Assembly: GCA_001567115.1 (NCBI GenBank)
Contig: LMZT01000042.1
Coordinates: forward strand, 1-50,967
Origin: Candidatus Hinthialibacteria bacterium OLB16
GTDB taxonomy: Bacteria > Hinthialibacterota > Hinthialibacteria > OLB16
Length of the DNA stretch: 50,967 nt
Reading direction: 5' to 3'
A program made the position numbers and the translations under genes. Below, in pieces: positions 18,111 to 28,300 of this stretch (position 1 is its first letter; the number at the start of each line of letters is the position of its first letter). The notes below the pieces were generated by a model. That model saw only the letters and a program-made list of their open reading frames with translations, was not told the origin of the DNA and made no database searches.

Positions 18111-20258
18111 TTATACAGCTGCCGGGGACAGTTCCATGCAGCGGCGGATGCCATCGGCCACCCGGTTGGCATTGGGCACGAAAGCATCTTCGAGGTTTGC
18201 CGCCATCGGCATGACGCCATCCGGGGCGGTCACTGAGACAAAAGGCAGCTTGAAATCGACACGCTGCTGGACCTTGCTGTATACAGTGTGGACGATATTC
18301 CCGGAATCGGTTCCCTGGGAGACGCACACCAGGTGGCGTGTTTTCTTCACCGATTCGACAATGGTGTCCAGATCGAGAGGGACTGTGGTGCGCGGGTCGA
18401 TCAGCTCGACATTGATCCCTTCACGCTCGAGCCGGCGTGCGGCATTGAAAGCCACATGCAGCATCCGGGAATAGGCCCAGACAGTCACATCGGAGCCTTC
18501 TTTGATGATGCTGGCCTGCCCGAAGGGAATGGCATAACGCTCCTCGGGGACATTGGCGCCGAAAGTCGCGCCGCCATACAGCAGCTGGTGCTCGAAAAAC
18601 AGCACAGGATCCTCGCTGTAAATCGCCGAGTTGAGCAGCCCCTTGGCATCGAAGGGGGTGGCCGGCACACAGACAATCAGGCCGGGCATGTTGGAGTATT
18701 TGGAGACCAGCTCCTGGCCATGCTGGCAGGAATAGCCTTTGCCGCCACCGATGGTGGTTCGCACCACCATGGTGCGCTTGGCTTTGCCGCCATACATATA
18801 GCGTGCTTTGGCCGCCTGGTTCTGGATCTGGTCTTCAGCCTGAGCCAGGAAGTCATTGTACATGATCTCACACACCGGGATGACATAACCGGTCATGCTG
18901 GCTCCCAGGGCAAATCCGACAATGGCTCCTTCCGAAAGGGCTGTGTCGAAGTTTTTATCGAGGCCAAACTTCTCAGTCAGGCCCGCGGTGACTCCGAAAG
19001 CGCCGCCATAAGGGCCGACATCTTCCCCGAAGGAAATCACCCTCGAATCGGCTTCGAAAGCCTGTGCCAGGCTTTCATTGATGGCATCTTTTATGGAAAG
19101 CTTGCGCTCTGTGGCGGCTTCCGAAAAGTGGTTGTACTTTTTCAGGGTGTTGTAGACTGGATCGAAGTTATAGGAGTAGACATCATCCAGCATGGTTTCG
19201 ACTGGAGGTTCGGGGGACTTCCAGGCGAACTGGACGGCTTCATCGATTTCAGCCTGGATATCCGCTTTGACTTTGTCGATATCCTCTCGGGTCATCACAC
19301 CGGCATCGAGCAGCTGGGCTTCATACTTGCGGATGCAGTCCTGTTCCATCCAGATCTTCTCTTCTTCATCGCTGCGGTAGGTCTTGCAGGAATCAGAGAG
19401 AGAATGGCCTTTGTAACGCATCACCATCATGACCAGCAGGGCGGGGCCATTTCCCTTGCGGGCATAATCCACATAACGGTCATAGGCATCCCAGCAGGCC
19501 AGCACATCGGTTCCATCGATCACTTCGCCGGGGATGTTGTAGCCCCAGGCGCGCACTGCGCAGTTTTCAATGTTGGTCACATCTTCAAGGCGGCCGGTCA
19601 TGGCCGCGCCATTGTCCTCAACCACGAACAGGCAGGGGACCTTCATGGCCGAGGCCATGTTGAGGGTTTCATTGAAAACGCCCTCCTGGACAGCGCCATC
19701 ACCAATGAAGGAGATGACCACCTGGTCTTTCCCGCTGAATTTGACACCCATGGCAGCACCGCCGGCAATGGAGAGGCCGCCGCCGACAACCGCATTCGCA
19801 CCGAGATGATTTCGCTCAAACTCGGCCACGTGCATCGAGCCGCCCTTGCCCTTGCAGCAGCCGGCTTCGCGCCCGAACATTTCGGCCATCATCGATTTGG
19901 TGTCGGTCCCTTTGGCGATCGAGTGGCCATGGCCGCGATGATTTGATGTGATGAAATCATCCTCGCGCAAAGCAACCGAAATGGGGGCCTCGGCAGCCTC
20001 CTGGCCAACACACAGGTGGGTTGCGCCACGGTACTTGATGGTCTTGTCTTTATAGGCTTCGTTCTTGAGTTCACCGATGGTGGTATCGAAGGTGCGGATT
20101 CTCACCATCACCTCGAGCAGTTTTTTAGCCTGCTCGGGAGTCATACGCCCTTCGGCGAGGATCTCTTTCAACGGTTTGTGGAACTGATAAGTTGGAATCG
20201 GTGGAGCGGTCAAAAATCCTGGCTCATTCCGATAAGGACGAACATGCGTCTTCGGCAC
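18111..20258 (-). CDS. Thiamine-diphosphate 2-oxoacid dehydrogenase E1, alpha and beta subunits fused
   Basis: About 715 residues. The alpha half (to about 380) carries the heart of the ThDP-binding motif, GDGAVQEG near 185 and VVEDN about 25 residues on, plus HRGHGHSIAKG. The beta half (about 390 onwards) has ISFGEDVGPYGG, a transketolase-type pyrimidine domain and a C-terminal domain (LIDPRTTVPLDLDTI). Both normally separate chains are in one frame. It decarboxylates pyruvate or a branched-chain 2-oxoacid and passes the acyl group to an E2 lipoyl protein; acetoin dehydrogenase is an alternative. No E2 or E3 gene lies nearby. I prefer the GTG at 20258 over the TTG at 20264 because AAGGAG then sits eight bases upstream. 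Confidence 0.85.
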   Translation of the reverse strand: MPKTHVRPYRNEPGFLTAPPIPTYQFHKPLKEILAEGRMTPEQAKKLLEVMVRIRTFDTTIGELKNEAYKDKTIKYRGATHLCVGQEAAEAPISVALREDDFITSNHRGHGHSIAKGTDTKSMMAEMFGREAGCCKGKGGSMHVAEFERNHLGANAVVGGGLSIAGGAAMGVKFSGKDQVVISFIGDGAVQEGVFNETLNMASAMKVPCLFVVEDNGAAMTGRLEDVTNIENCAVRAWGYNIPGEVIDGTDVLACWDAYDRYVDYARKGNGPALLVMMVMRYKGHSLSDSCKTYRSDEEEKIWMEQDCIRKYEAQLLDAGVMTREDIDKVKADIQAEIDEAVQFAWKSPEPPVETMLDDVYSYNFDPVYNTLKKYNHFSEAATERKLSIKDAINESLAQAFEADSRVISFGEDVGPYGGAFGVTAGLTEKFGLDKNFDTALSEGAIVGFALGASMTGYVIPVCEIMYNDFLAQAEDQIQNQAAKARYMYGGKAKRTMVVRTTIGGGKGYSCQHGQELVSKYSNMPGLIVCVPATPFDAKGLLNSAIYSEDPVLFFEHQLLYGGATFGANVPEERYAIPFGQASIIKEGSDVTVWAYSRMLHVAFNAARRLEREGINVELIDPRTTVPLDLDTIVESVKKTRHLVCVSQGTDSGNIVHTVYSKVQQRVDFKLPFVSVTAPDGVMPMAANLEDAFVPNANRVADGIRRCMELSPAAV

Positions 20259-20325
20259 AGTCAAAACTCCTTCAATCTACCTGGGAAATGAATCCTGGGT
20301 GTGTTTTTTATGGGAACAACCGGTT

Positions 20326-20353
20326 AATGTACAATAAGAATGGTCGGAGTCAA
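20326..20353 (-). promoter_or_regulatory. Candidate promoter of the E1 dehydrogenase gene
   Basis: On the minus strand TTGACT (20348-20353), a 16-base spacer and TACATT (20326-20331). Transcription would start about 60 bases upstream of the GTG start. Confidence 0.45.
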
Positions 20354-20468
20354 GTTGACAGGCTTGTTGCGCGCATCCCCCACCAGCCTGTCCGGCTAGC
20401 ATAAAGCGGTGTAATCCACCTAAAATTAAGGAAAATCACCCATTTCCATTGAAAACCGGGAGAAAACT

Positions 20469-21320
20469 GTGACACACCAGCCAAATCCGCCCCAAGGGGC
20501 TGAAACTTATGAAAACATCCACCAGGCCATTGCCATCGCCTCAGGAAAAGGGGGAGTCGGGAAATCGACGGTCTCCGTGAATCTGAGTGTCGCACTGGCC
20601 GCCACCGGAGCACGGGTGGGCCTGATGGATGCCGATATCTATGGCCCGAATATCCCCATGATGATGGGAGTCCGCCAGGCGCCCCAGGTTTCTGATGGCA
20701 AAATCCAGCCGGTTGAAAAACACGGAGTCAAGATGGTGTCGATGGGCTTCTTCCTGCAGGAGGATGAGCCGGTGGTGTGGCGCGGCCCGATGATCCATGG
20801 GGCCTTGCGGCAGTTCCTCTCCGATGTGAACTGGGGAGAGCTGGATTACATGCTGATCGACCTCCCCCCGGGGACCGGCGATGCACAGATATCGCTGTCC
20901 CAATTGCTTCCGCTGACCGGCGCGGTCATTGTCACCACCCCACAGAGTGTCTCGCTGGCGGATGCCAAAAAGGCGATTATGATGTTTGAGCGGGTGCGGG
21001 TGCCGATCCTTGGGCTGATAGAAAACATGAGTTACTTCCTTGTTCCTGGGACCAATGAACGGCATGAGATCTTTTCCCATGGGGGCGGACGCCAGTTTGC
21101 CAGCCTGAGCGGGTACAATCTGCTGGGCGAAGTTCCACTGAATACAGCCATCCGTGAAGGCGGAGATGCGGGAGTTCCCATCACCCTTGGGGATCCTGAT
21201 TCGGAACCAGCCCGGGTTTTTCGTGAAGCCGCCGGGACTCTGATCCAGATCTGCGCATCGAATGCACCCACAGAGAGAAAAGAGCGCCAGTCTGTGGTTT
21301 TCCAACCACCAAAAGGATGA
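20469..21320 (+). CDS. mrp: Mrp/NBP35-type P-loop ATPase, probable Fe-S cluster carrier lacking the CxxC
   Basis: 283 residues from a GTG start with GGGAG eight bases ahead. It has the deviant Walker A GKGGVGKST near 26-34, DADIYGPNIP, WRGPM, DLPPGTGD and IENMSYF, all hallmarks of Mrp/ApbC proteins that load or transfer iron-sulfur clusters. The N-terminal DUF59/MIP18 domain found in many Mrp proteins is absent. The cluster-bridging CxxC that usually follows IENMSYF is replaced by LVPGTNERHEIF, with Val and Thr at the cysteine positions. So ATPase function is likely, but conventional 4Fe-4S bridging is doubtful. Confidence 0.88.
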   Translation: MTHQPNPPQGAETYENIHQAIAIASGKGGVGKSTVSVNLSVALAATGARVGLMDADIYGPNIPMMMGVRQAPQVSDGKIQPVEKHGVKMVSMGFFLQEDEPVVWRGPMIHGALRQFLSDVNWGELDYMLIDLPPGTGDAQISLSQLLPLTGAVIVTTPQSVSLADAKKAIMMFERVRVPILGLIENMSYFLVPGTNERHEIFSHGGGRQFASLSGYNLLGEVPLNTAIREGGDAGVPITLGDPDSEPARVFREAAGTLIQICASNAPTERKERQSVVFQPPKG

Positions 21321-21370
21321 AACCTCCGGGTTGAATTCGAGTACAATCAGTCCACTGAAAGGAGGCTGGC

Positions 21371-21511
21371 ATGTCTTCATTCCCGAAAACAACGATTGGT
21401 GATCTCGAAGTGCCCCGCCTGACTATTGGAACAAACTGGTTCCTCGGATACAGCCACACCACACGCGCTGAAAAAGTCCTGGCAGGCCGGGTTCGCTTCT
21501 TTGGCCGCTAG
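21371..21511 (+). pseudogene. 46-codon N-terminal fragment of an unidentified gene, joined to the peptide-binding protein gene
   Basis: AAAGGAGG lies six bases before this ATG. The product starts MSSFPKTTIGDLEVPRLT and continues GTNWFLGYSHTTRAE before stopping at TAG 21509-21511. The start looks like that of a larger conserved enzyme-like protein and the ribosome site is strong, but the body of the gene is missing. From about 21465 the DNA instead encodes the signal region of the next protein in another frame. This looks like a deletion or mis-join that fused two genes. Confidence 0.55.
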
Positions 21512-23099
21512 CAGGAATCGATCCGGATGGCTGCTGGTCTTCGGCTTCTTCTTCGCGGGTTGCCATTCTCAGCCCCCCCTTCCATCCCACCCCCCTGTGG
21601 ATGGTGTGATCCGTATCAGGACCCTCGAAAACCCCACCTCTCTTGATCCCGCCTATGCCACTCGTGCGCTGGATGGCCAGCTGGCCTGCCTGGTTCATGG
21701 CGGACTGGTCCGTTGCGGCTCTCAAGGCCAGATCCTCCCCGAGCTGGCTCATTCCTGGGAAAGCCTTGAAGGCGGAAAGCGCTACCGATTCAAACTCCGG
21801 GAGAATCTCCGCTTCCCATCCGGAGTTGCACTCACAAGTGAGGATGTTGTGTATAGCTTTTCACGCCTGAGTTCGAGAAAGAACGCCTCCCCCCATGCCT
21901 GGCTGTTTGAAGATGTGGCTGGATACCGGGAGGTTTATGAGGGTTCGAGTGAACGGTTGCCAGGCATCCATGTGGTCGATCTCCATGCATTCGAGATCGA
22001 GCTGGCTTCACCTTCAGCAACCCTGCCGGCGCGCCTGACCATGCCGGCCGCACGCATTGTGGATTCGAGGGCAGTCCTGAAAGAAGGGGATCGTTACGGC
22101 AGGCATCCGGCGGCTCTCGGAGCCTGGGAAGTTCTGGACTGGGCCGATGATTCACATATTTCCCTGCGGCCGAACCCCCTCTATCCCGGACACAACCACA
22201 ATGTGAAGGCGATCCGGTTCACTCTGTCACCCCAGGATTTTTCCGCCTGCGCGCTGTTCGAAACTGGCGGGCTTCATATTCTCCAGCCGCTTCCTTTGAC
22301 CCAGGCCGCCCGCTGGAAATCTTTCGCCGGCTGGCAGGATCAGATCATGCGCATCCGGGAAATGAATGTTTATTATCTCGGATTTGGCTGCCATCGCCCC
22401 CCTTTGAATGATGCCAAGGTTCGGCAGGCACTGGCGGCCTGCATCCACCCAGAGCCTTTCCGCAAGGCGCTGTTCGGCAGCCGGACTGAACCCGCTTATG
22501 GGCCAATCCCTCCCGGATTGCCGGGGAATCTCCTGGCAGATGCGCCTGGCTTGAAGAGGCCCGATCCTGAAGGTCTGGAACTGCTTCGCCAGAAGGAACT
22601 GGAGCTGTGGTTTATCGAGAGTGAGGCATCGATTTCACTGGCGATGGAGGCGATCCAGGCGGATTTGGCTGCTGCGGGAATCCGCTGCCGCCTGCGCAAG
22701 ACCGATGCGGCCACTTATGCTTCCTGGCGACGCGAAGGGAAATTCGACCTGTTCTTTGCCAACTGGTGGGCCGATTATCCCGATCCGGATAATTTCCTCG
22801 CTCCGCTTTTCAAGACCGCCTCCGCATCGAATATGACCCGTTATTCGGACCCGGAAACCGACCGTCTGATTGCGCGTGTGGCTATCGAGCCCGATTCGGG
22901 AAAACGCCAGAAGATCGCCCAGGAAGCGAGCCGCCGAATTGTTGAAGCGGCCCCGGCGGTGTTTTTGTGGCATCGAAATACAGAGATTCTCTATCAGCCC
23001 TGGGTCAAGGGGCTGGATCCTTCCCCCCTGTTTCATGCCAGCCTGCACCTCGACCTTCGGATCGAAGAACAGGCTTCACATCTCTTCGGGAGCCGATAG
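21426..23099 (+). CDS. Peptide/nickel-type ABC transporter substrate-binding lipoprotein (SBP family 5), native start unclear
   Basis: About 540-557 residues. The lipobox FFFAGC is near residue 46 counting from the TTG at 21426, an improbably late position. A native start may be near 21468 (CTG, KKSWQAGF) or may have been lost at the junction with the upstream fragment. The mature part is typical of family 5 binding proteins: TLENPTSLDPAYA, GQILPELAHSWE, LRENLRFPSGVALTSEDVVYS, VYYLGFGCHRPPLNDAKVRQAL, and FDLFFANWWADYPDPDN. It would capture oligopeptides or similar ligands at the membrane. No permease or ATPase genes are adjacent. The 3' end overlaps convergent argS by 24 bp. Confidence 0.85.
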   Translation: MEQTGSSDTATPHALKKSWQAGFASLAASRNRSGWLLVFGFFFAGCHSQPPLPSHPPVDGVIRIRTLENPTSLDPAYATRALDGQLACLVHGGLVRCGSQGQILPELAHSWESLEGGKRYRFKLRENLRFPSGVALTSEDVVYSFSRLSSRKNASPHAWLFEDVAGYREVYEGSSERLPGIHVVDLHAFEIELASPSATLPARLTMPAARIVDSRAVLKEGDRYGRHPAALGAWEVLDWADDSHISLRPNPLYPGHNHNVKAIRFTLSPQDFSACALFETGGLHILQPLPLTQAARWKSFAGWQDQIMRIREMNVYYLGFGCHRPPLNDAKVRQALAACIHPEPFRKALFGSRTEPAYGPIPPGLPGNLLADAPGLKRPDPEGLELLRQKELELWFIESEASISLAMEAIQADLAAAGIRCRLRKTDAATYASWRREGKFDLFFANWWADYPDPDNFLAPLFKTASASNMTRYSDPETDRLIARVAIEPDSGKRQKIAQEASRRIVEAAPAVFLWHRNTEILYQPWVKGLDPSPLFHASLHLDLRIEEQASHLFGSR

Positions 23100-24812
23100 G
23101 CCGAGCAGGTTCAAACCGATCTTCAGGAGAGTGGCCACACACGCCACCAGCAGCAGGCGTGTCGAGGCAATCTCCGGTTCCTCCACCAGGACATGATGGG
23201 CATTGTAAAAGCGGTTGGACTGGTCGGCGATATCCACCAGGGTCTGGGCGAGGATCGATGGTTCATGCTGGTCCGCGGCGCGTTGAAGGTGGCTCTCAAA
23301 CCCTTCGAGAACACGGATCAGATCTCTGGCTTCGGGATTGTCGAGAGCGGCGAAATCAATGTCTTCAATGGCTGGCGAGGGTGCCAGTCCCTTGTCCCTT
23401 CCCTTTCGCAGGATGCTGCGAAGGCGGGCATAGCTATACATGACATAGGGGCCGGTTTCACCATCGAAGTTCAGGATGCGGTCCCAATCGAATGCCCAAT
23501 CCTTGATGCGCCTTCGTGAAAGGTCATAGAAACGGATCGCACCGACGCCCACCTGTTCGGCGATCTCGCTGCGATTTTTGAGATCAGGATTTTTCTCAGC
23601 GATGATCCGGTCAACCCTTTCGACCGCCTGGTCAAGGACATCTTCCAGAAAAATCACTTTCCCTTTGCGTGTGCTCATGGTCCCTTCAGCGAAGCTGATC
23701 AGGCCGAAAGCCACATGCTCGCAGTCCCCGGCCCATGGTTCACCCAGCAGCTCGAGGGTTTTGAAGATCTGCCTGAAGTGCTCGTTCTGCTGTGTGGCGA
23801 CAAAATAAAGGTTCTTATGGAAGTGGAAGGTCTCCCAGCGGTAATATGCCGCAGCCAGATCCCGTGTGGCATACAGCGAGGCATCATCGCTTCTCTGAAT
23901 CAGGAGCGGAGTCAGGCCATAAGGTTCGAGGTCCACGATTCGCGCCCCTCTCGATTCCACAAGCAAGCCACTGGCCTGGAGCCGGTCGATGACCGCAGTC
24001 ATCTTGTCGTTGTAAAAGGCCTCCCCATCATACGAATCGAAATGGACCCCCAGGCGATGATACATGCGTTCAAACTCTTTCAGGCTGAGGCTTTTGAAAC
24101 GGGCCCAGATTTCGACCGCCTCCGAATCGCCATTCTCCAGCCTGCGGAACCATTCACGCGCCTGGTCTTCGAGTGAAGGATCCTCTTCAGCCACTTTATG
24201 GAAGCGGACATACAGTTCCAGCAGGGCTTTGATGGGTGATTCACCATCGAGATCGACTTCTCCGCCCCACAGGTGAAAAGCCACTATCAACTTTCCGAAC
24301 TGAGTGCCCCAGTCACCCAGATGATTGACACGCACACAACGGTATCCCTGGTAAGCGAGCAGGTTGGCGACCGCATGGCCAATGACAGTGGAGCGCAGGT
24401 GCCCGACACTGAAAGGCTTGGCGATATTGGGGGAGGAGTAATCCAGGACGATCGTTTTTCCCTCGCCATTGGTGCTCGATCCAAACCTTTCCCCCTGCTC
24501 CAGGATAGCCTGAAAGAGGAGTGAAGCGCGGTAAGAAAACTGGAACTGAATGTTCACATAACCCTTTACCGCTTCGATTTTTTCAATCTCCGGGAAATCT
24601 TCCTGCCGGCAGGCGGCGGCGATGGATTCGGCAATCGCGGCTGGAGATTTGCGAAGCTGGCCGGCCAGCTTGAAACATGGCAGCGCGAGGTCTCCCATGC
24701 GTGGATCGGATGGGATTTCGAGCAGGGACACAATGTGTCCGGCTTCCAAAGCCAGCTTTTCAGCGAGATATTGGCCGAGTTTCTCTTTTTCGTTGAGGTA
24801 AGGCATGTTCAT
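23076..24812 (-). CDS. argS: Arginyl-tRNA synthetase
   Basis: 578 residues, normal length for bacterial ArgRS. It has the N-terminal additional domain, the class I signature in the form SSPNIAKPFSVGHLRST (HIGH replaced by SVGH, a known ArgRS variant), MSTRKG as the KMSKS equivalent, and the helical DALR anticodon-binding end (SNRFYNAHHVL...GLNLLGLSAPEEM). It charges tRNA-Arg with arginine; a tRNA-Arg gene lies at 3.7 kb. It starts about 85 bp after the ferredoxin stop, with a terminator between, so it probably has its own promoter. Confidence 0.97.
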   Translation of the reverse strand: MNMPYLNEKEKLGQYLAEKLALEAGHIVSLLEIPSDPRMGDLALPCFKLAGQLRKSPAAIAESIAAACRQEDFPEIEKIEAVKGYVNIQFQFSYRASLLFQAILEQGERFGSSTNGEGKTIVLDYSSPNIAKPFSVGHLRSTVIGHAVANLLAYQGYRCVRVNHLGDWGTQFGKLIVAFHLWGGEVDLDGESPIKALLELYVRFHKVAEEDPSLEDQAREWFRRLENGDSEAVEIWARFKSLSLKEFERMYHRLGVHFDSYDGEAFYNDKMTAVIDRLQASGLLVESRGARIVDLEPYGLTPLLIQRSDDASLYATRDLAAAYYRWETFHFHKNLYFVATQQNEHFRQIFKTLELLGEPWAGDCEHVAFGLISFAEGTMSTRKGKVIFLEDVLDQAVERVDRIIAEKNPDLKNRSEIAEQVGVGAIRFYDLSRRRIKDWAFDWDRILNFDGETGPYVMYSYARLRSILRKGRDKGLAPSPAIEDIDFAALDNPEARDLIRVLEGFESHLQRAADQHEPSILAQTLVDIADQSNRFYNAHHVLVEEPEIASTRLLLVACVATLLKIGLNLLGLSAPEEM

Positions 24813-24836
24813 TCAGTCCGGGGGGTGGAATTCAAC

Positions 24837-24870
24837 AAAAACCCCCTTCCTCATTGATGGAGGAAGGGGG
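24837..24870 (-). terminator. Rho-independent terminator of the ferredoxin gene
   Basis: An 11-bp perfect stem CCCCCTTCCTC/GAGGAAGGGGG with a seven-base loop. On the minus strand it is followed by TTTTTGTTG. It lies about 28 bp after the ferredoxin stop and before argS. Confidence 0.85.
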
Positions 24871-24897
24871 GATATTGTATGTAAAGAACAGGAGGGA

Positions 24898-25200
24898 TCA
24901 ATCGGGGTTGGCCAGCTTCGGATCCCATTTCGGACCATGCGTGACCAGAGCTTTTTCGCTCACACGCTTGCTTTCATCAAAGGCAAAGCCAGCATTTTTA
25001 TCGATCCAATCCTGTGTTGTCTCAGAATCAGGGAAGATCGCCGCAACCGGGCACACAGGGACACAGGCATCACAGTCGATGCACTCTTCGGGATTGATAT
25101 AAAGCATATCGTCTCCCTCATAAAAGCACTCGACCGGGCAGACTTCGGCGCAATCGCCATATTTGCAATCAACGCAGGGCTCAGTGACAACGTAAGCCAT
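24898..25200 (-). CDS. fdxA: 7Fe ferredoxin (3Fe-4S plus 4Fe-4S, FdxA type)
   Basis: 100 residues. The N-terminal motif [14 protein letters not shown] and the second motif [12 protein letters not shown] supply the cysteines for one 3Fe-4S and one 4Fe-4S cluster. [16 protein letters not shown] between them is characteristic of FdxA. The C-terminal extension after about residue 60 ([14 protein letters not shown]) is typical for this subfamily. It is a soluble low-potential electron carrier. A ribosome site GGAGG sits near the ATG, and a strong terminator follows the gene. Confidence 0.95.
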   Translation of the reverse strand: MAYVVTEPCVDCKYGDCAEVCPVECFYEGDDMLYINPEECIDCDACVPVCPVAAIFPDSETTQDWIDKNAGFAFDESKRVSEKALVTHGPKWDPKLANPD

Positions 25201-25315
25201 ATTCTTTTCCTCCAGACATATTCTCCGGGATGAACCGGATGGAGCCGAATCAGCTCGATTTAATCTTATCTTTCTTCGATTTGGATTTCCAGACTTGGCT
25301 CCCTGGCAGACCCGC

Positions 25316-28300
25316 TCATTCTTCAGGAATGATTCGAGCGGTCACCAGGATCAGCAGGTTCTGAGTGGTCTCGATATCGCTCTTTTCGGTGAACAGAGGA
25401 GCCAGCCCCGGGATGAAGCCGAACAGCGGAGTTCTTCCCTCGACATGGTTGATCTGACGGCGGAGCAGGCCACCCATCACCAGTGTGGAGCCATCTTTGA
25501 CACGCACGCGCACCACGGCTTCACGGGTGTCCGTGGCGGGTTCGCCGATTGGATCAAGCCCGCCGGTAATCGGATTCGGAATCGGGAGGCGGTCTCCGGG
25601 AACAGTGAGTTCCGGCTGAAGTTCCAGCTCGATATGGCCATCCCCGGTCACTGTTGGAATGGTATCCAGGGTAAAACCAAACTCAGCCGATCCCGGTGTT
25701 GACTGGATCACAGGAGTGTTGCTGCCAGCCGGGAGGACCGCGGTCTGGCTTTCGATAAACGGAATAGTTTCACCCAGGAAGACATGGCCCTGGCGGCCGG
25801 ACACAACTGTCACCTTCGGAGCGGTGAGGATGCGGATATCGGAAAACTGCGCCAGGAAGTTGAGGGTTGCGTCGATGGTGGTGCGCCCAAGGGTGGCCAG
25901 TGTCAATGACGACCCAGCCGGGTTGTTCGGCCTGCTGACAAGATCCATGGCAGCATCGGCAAGAGTGAATCCGGGGCCTGGCTCATCATTGTCATCCAGC
26001 TCGAGGATATTGGAAATCGCCATGGTCACACCGAATGAATCGGTGGAATCATAGGACAATTCGACAAGGCGAACCTCAATTTCAACCTGGTCAACCGGAA
26101 CATCCAGCCGGTTGATGAGGTCTTCGGCTTTATCGAGGTCGGAGAGGCGGAAACCGGCGATAACCATCTGCTTGGTCTGGATGTCGGCGGTTATAATGAC
26201 TGGAATCATGCCAAGCATTCCATATTGTGTGCTTTGTGTGGACTGGCTCTGCTGCTGCTGGCGGTCGGTCTGGGTGGTCTGCTGCTGCCCATCCTCACTC
26301 ATTTCAGTTCCGACAGACTGGTTGATATAAACCTGGAGCACCAGGCCCTGCAGCGCATAACCCAGCTCGGCCACATCACGCCTCTGGACAATGACTGTGC
26401 GGGTCAGATTGGTGGTTTCGGTAATCCCCTGGAGGTACTCCTCGATTTTGCGGAGGTTTTCAGGGGTATCGACCACATCGATGGTTCCCGCATCGAGATC
26501 GGGATACATGACACGCCCTTCGGCGGCGGCTTCCTCGATGCTCTGGCTGCCATACAGCAGGCTCTGGAACACCTGTTTGGTGAACTGGACCTGTTTACGC
26601 CTGCGCAGCTGGGCATCCGGGGTATCCGAACGAAGGTCCTCGGCAGGAACAACCTTGTATTTGCGTGCCTTCAGCTCGCGCTCGGAAACCTGCGAAACGA
26701 ACTTCGAATCCCGCATGAGCCGTTTGACCAGCTCGAGTTTGTCCGGTGTATGACGGATGATGAGGATGTTGGTTTTGTCATCAAAGACGAGATAGGGCTG
26801 GTCATCCTTGAAATCGGATTTGAATTCAGCATCCCCGAACAGCCTCAGGCTGATGATCCGGGCCAGATTTTGCGCCCCGGCTTTCGGCAGGCGGAAGGTT
26901 TCCACGATCAGGGGTTTGTTCTCGACCTGCAGGTTTCCCTGTTTGTAGAGGTCAAGGAATTGCTGGACCATCTCGACATTGTGGCGGCTGTCACGAACAA
27001 CCAGCTCCTGAAGGTGCTTGCTCAGGAAGAACTTCCTTCCTGGCACGGTTGCATCGACATCCTTCGATTCCACTTTGCCGAGAACAACACCGCGCAGCGC
27101 CTCGGAGGAATCATCGGTTTCTTTGCCGCCCGAGGCATCCATGGCAAGGCGTTTGAGGGCCTGATACTGCTCCTCGGTCAATGGAAACCTCTTGGTGACC
27201 AGATCCCGGGTGACCTCGATGATATTGGTCCCCGGCTGCCTGCGCCATGTGTAGCCATTCAGTGAAAGCACCTTGTCGAGAACCTGGCGGTAAGTCATTT
27301 CAGTGGTGCGCAGGGCATGGATGTCGCCATCCACACCTTCACCGGTGATGATCTGCAGATCCGCAATCGCCCCCATGGTGGAAAGGATCGAGGAGATATT
27401 GACACTGGTGTCCTGCTCGAGGCGGAAGGTTTTTTCGTTGAGCACCTGCTCGACACGCTGGTCCATGTCGGTCAAACGGGTCTGTTCCGAACGGCGGCGC
27501 TTGGCCTCGGCCTGCTCATCGGCATATTTTTCCAGCAGGTCCTGGGCGGTCGCATTGTTGGGATCGAGCTGGATGGCTTTCTCCCACATTTCATAAGCGG
27601 TCAGGATATCCCCTTTTTCATTGGCGCGAAGCCCGACCTCGATATACTCCCTGACTTTCTCATCGGAGGTAGTGGGAATGTTATATTCAGCCTGGGGAGC
27701 CGCCGGAAGCGCTTCGGCTGCTGGCGCAGCAGAGGCAGCCTTTTCGATTACATTCTGGGCGGTCGAGCCGGTTGAAACCGGAGCCGCCTTGCGATTCACA
27801 GAGGACATCGGCAAGGGGGCTTCAGGCGTATTCAACGCCACACCAGTCCCGGTCGGCCAGGACTGCTGAGCCAGGCTTCCCTCATCGGAAATTTCACTGA
27901 GCGGCTGCCCTTTGCCCTCGGGATTCCACGCCGGCAAGGGATCGATGCTTTGCGCTTTGAGGCCGAGTGAATCCGAAGATGCACTGGAGGAACCCACTGG
28001 CTCCGCCCAGGGATCACTCTGAACGGGATCGCTTTCCGCGATCAACGCCCTCAGGCTTTCAGGTTCTCTCTGGCTGGAAGGCGCATGGGTGGCTCCACCA
28101 TCGATCCGCTTGAGGTAGACCTGCGCACCCGCATAATCATTGGACTGGGGAGGAACCTGTTCGAGCAGTTCTTTCGCCTGCTCGGTATTCCCCTCGGCAT
28201 AGAGGTCGCGCCCGATCTCAAAGGCGCTTTTCGGTTTCTGGGTAATTTCTTCAACTGCATAAGGGGCCGAATGGGATGATTTGTCAGCGATGGCGGATTC

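Noticed and set aside
18288-19946. 552-codon plus-strand frame opposite the E1 dehydrogenase
   Set aside because: It has no recognisable domain or ribosome site and lies wholly antisense to a well-conserved enzyme.
20355-20360. Perfect TTGACA upstream of mrp
   Set aside because: No acceptable -10 hexamer lies 15-19 bases downstream on that strand.
24400-24440. Altered HIGH motif (SVGH) in ArgS
   Set aside because: This form is common in bacterial arginyl-tRNA synthetases and does not imply loss of function.
26225-27265. 346-codon plus-strand frame opposite the secretin
   Set aside because: It is a long shadow frame in GC-rich DNA; the secretin frame has clear domains and this one has none.
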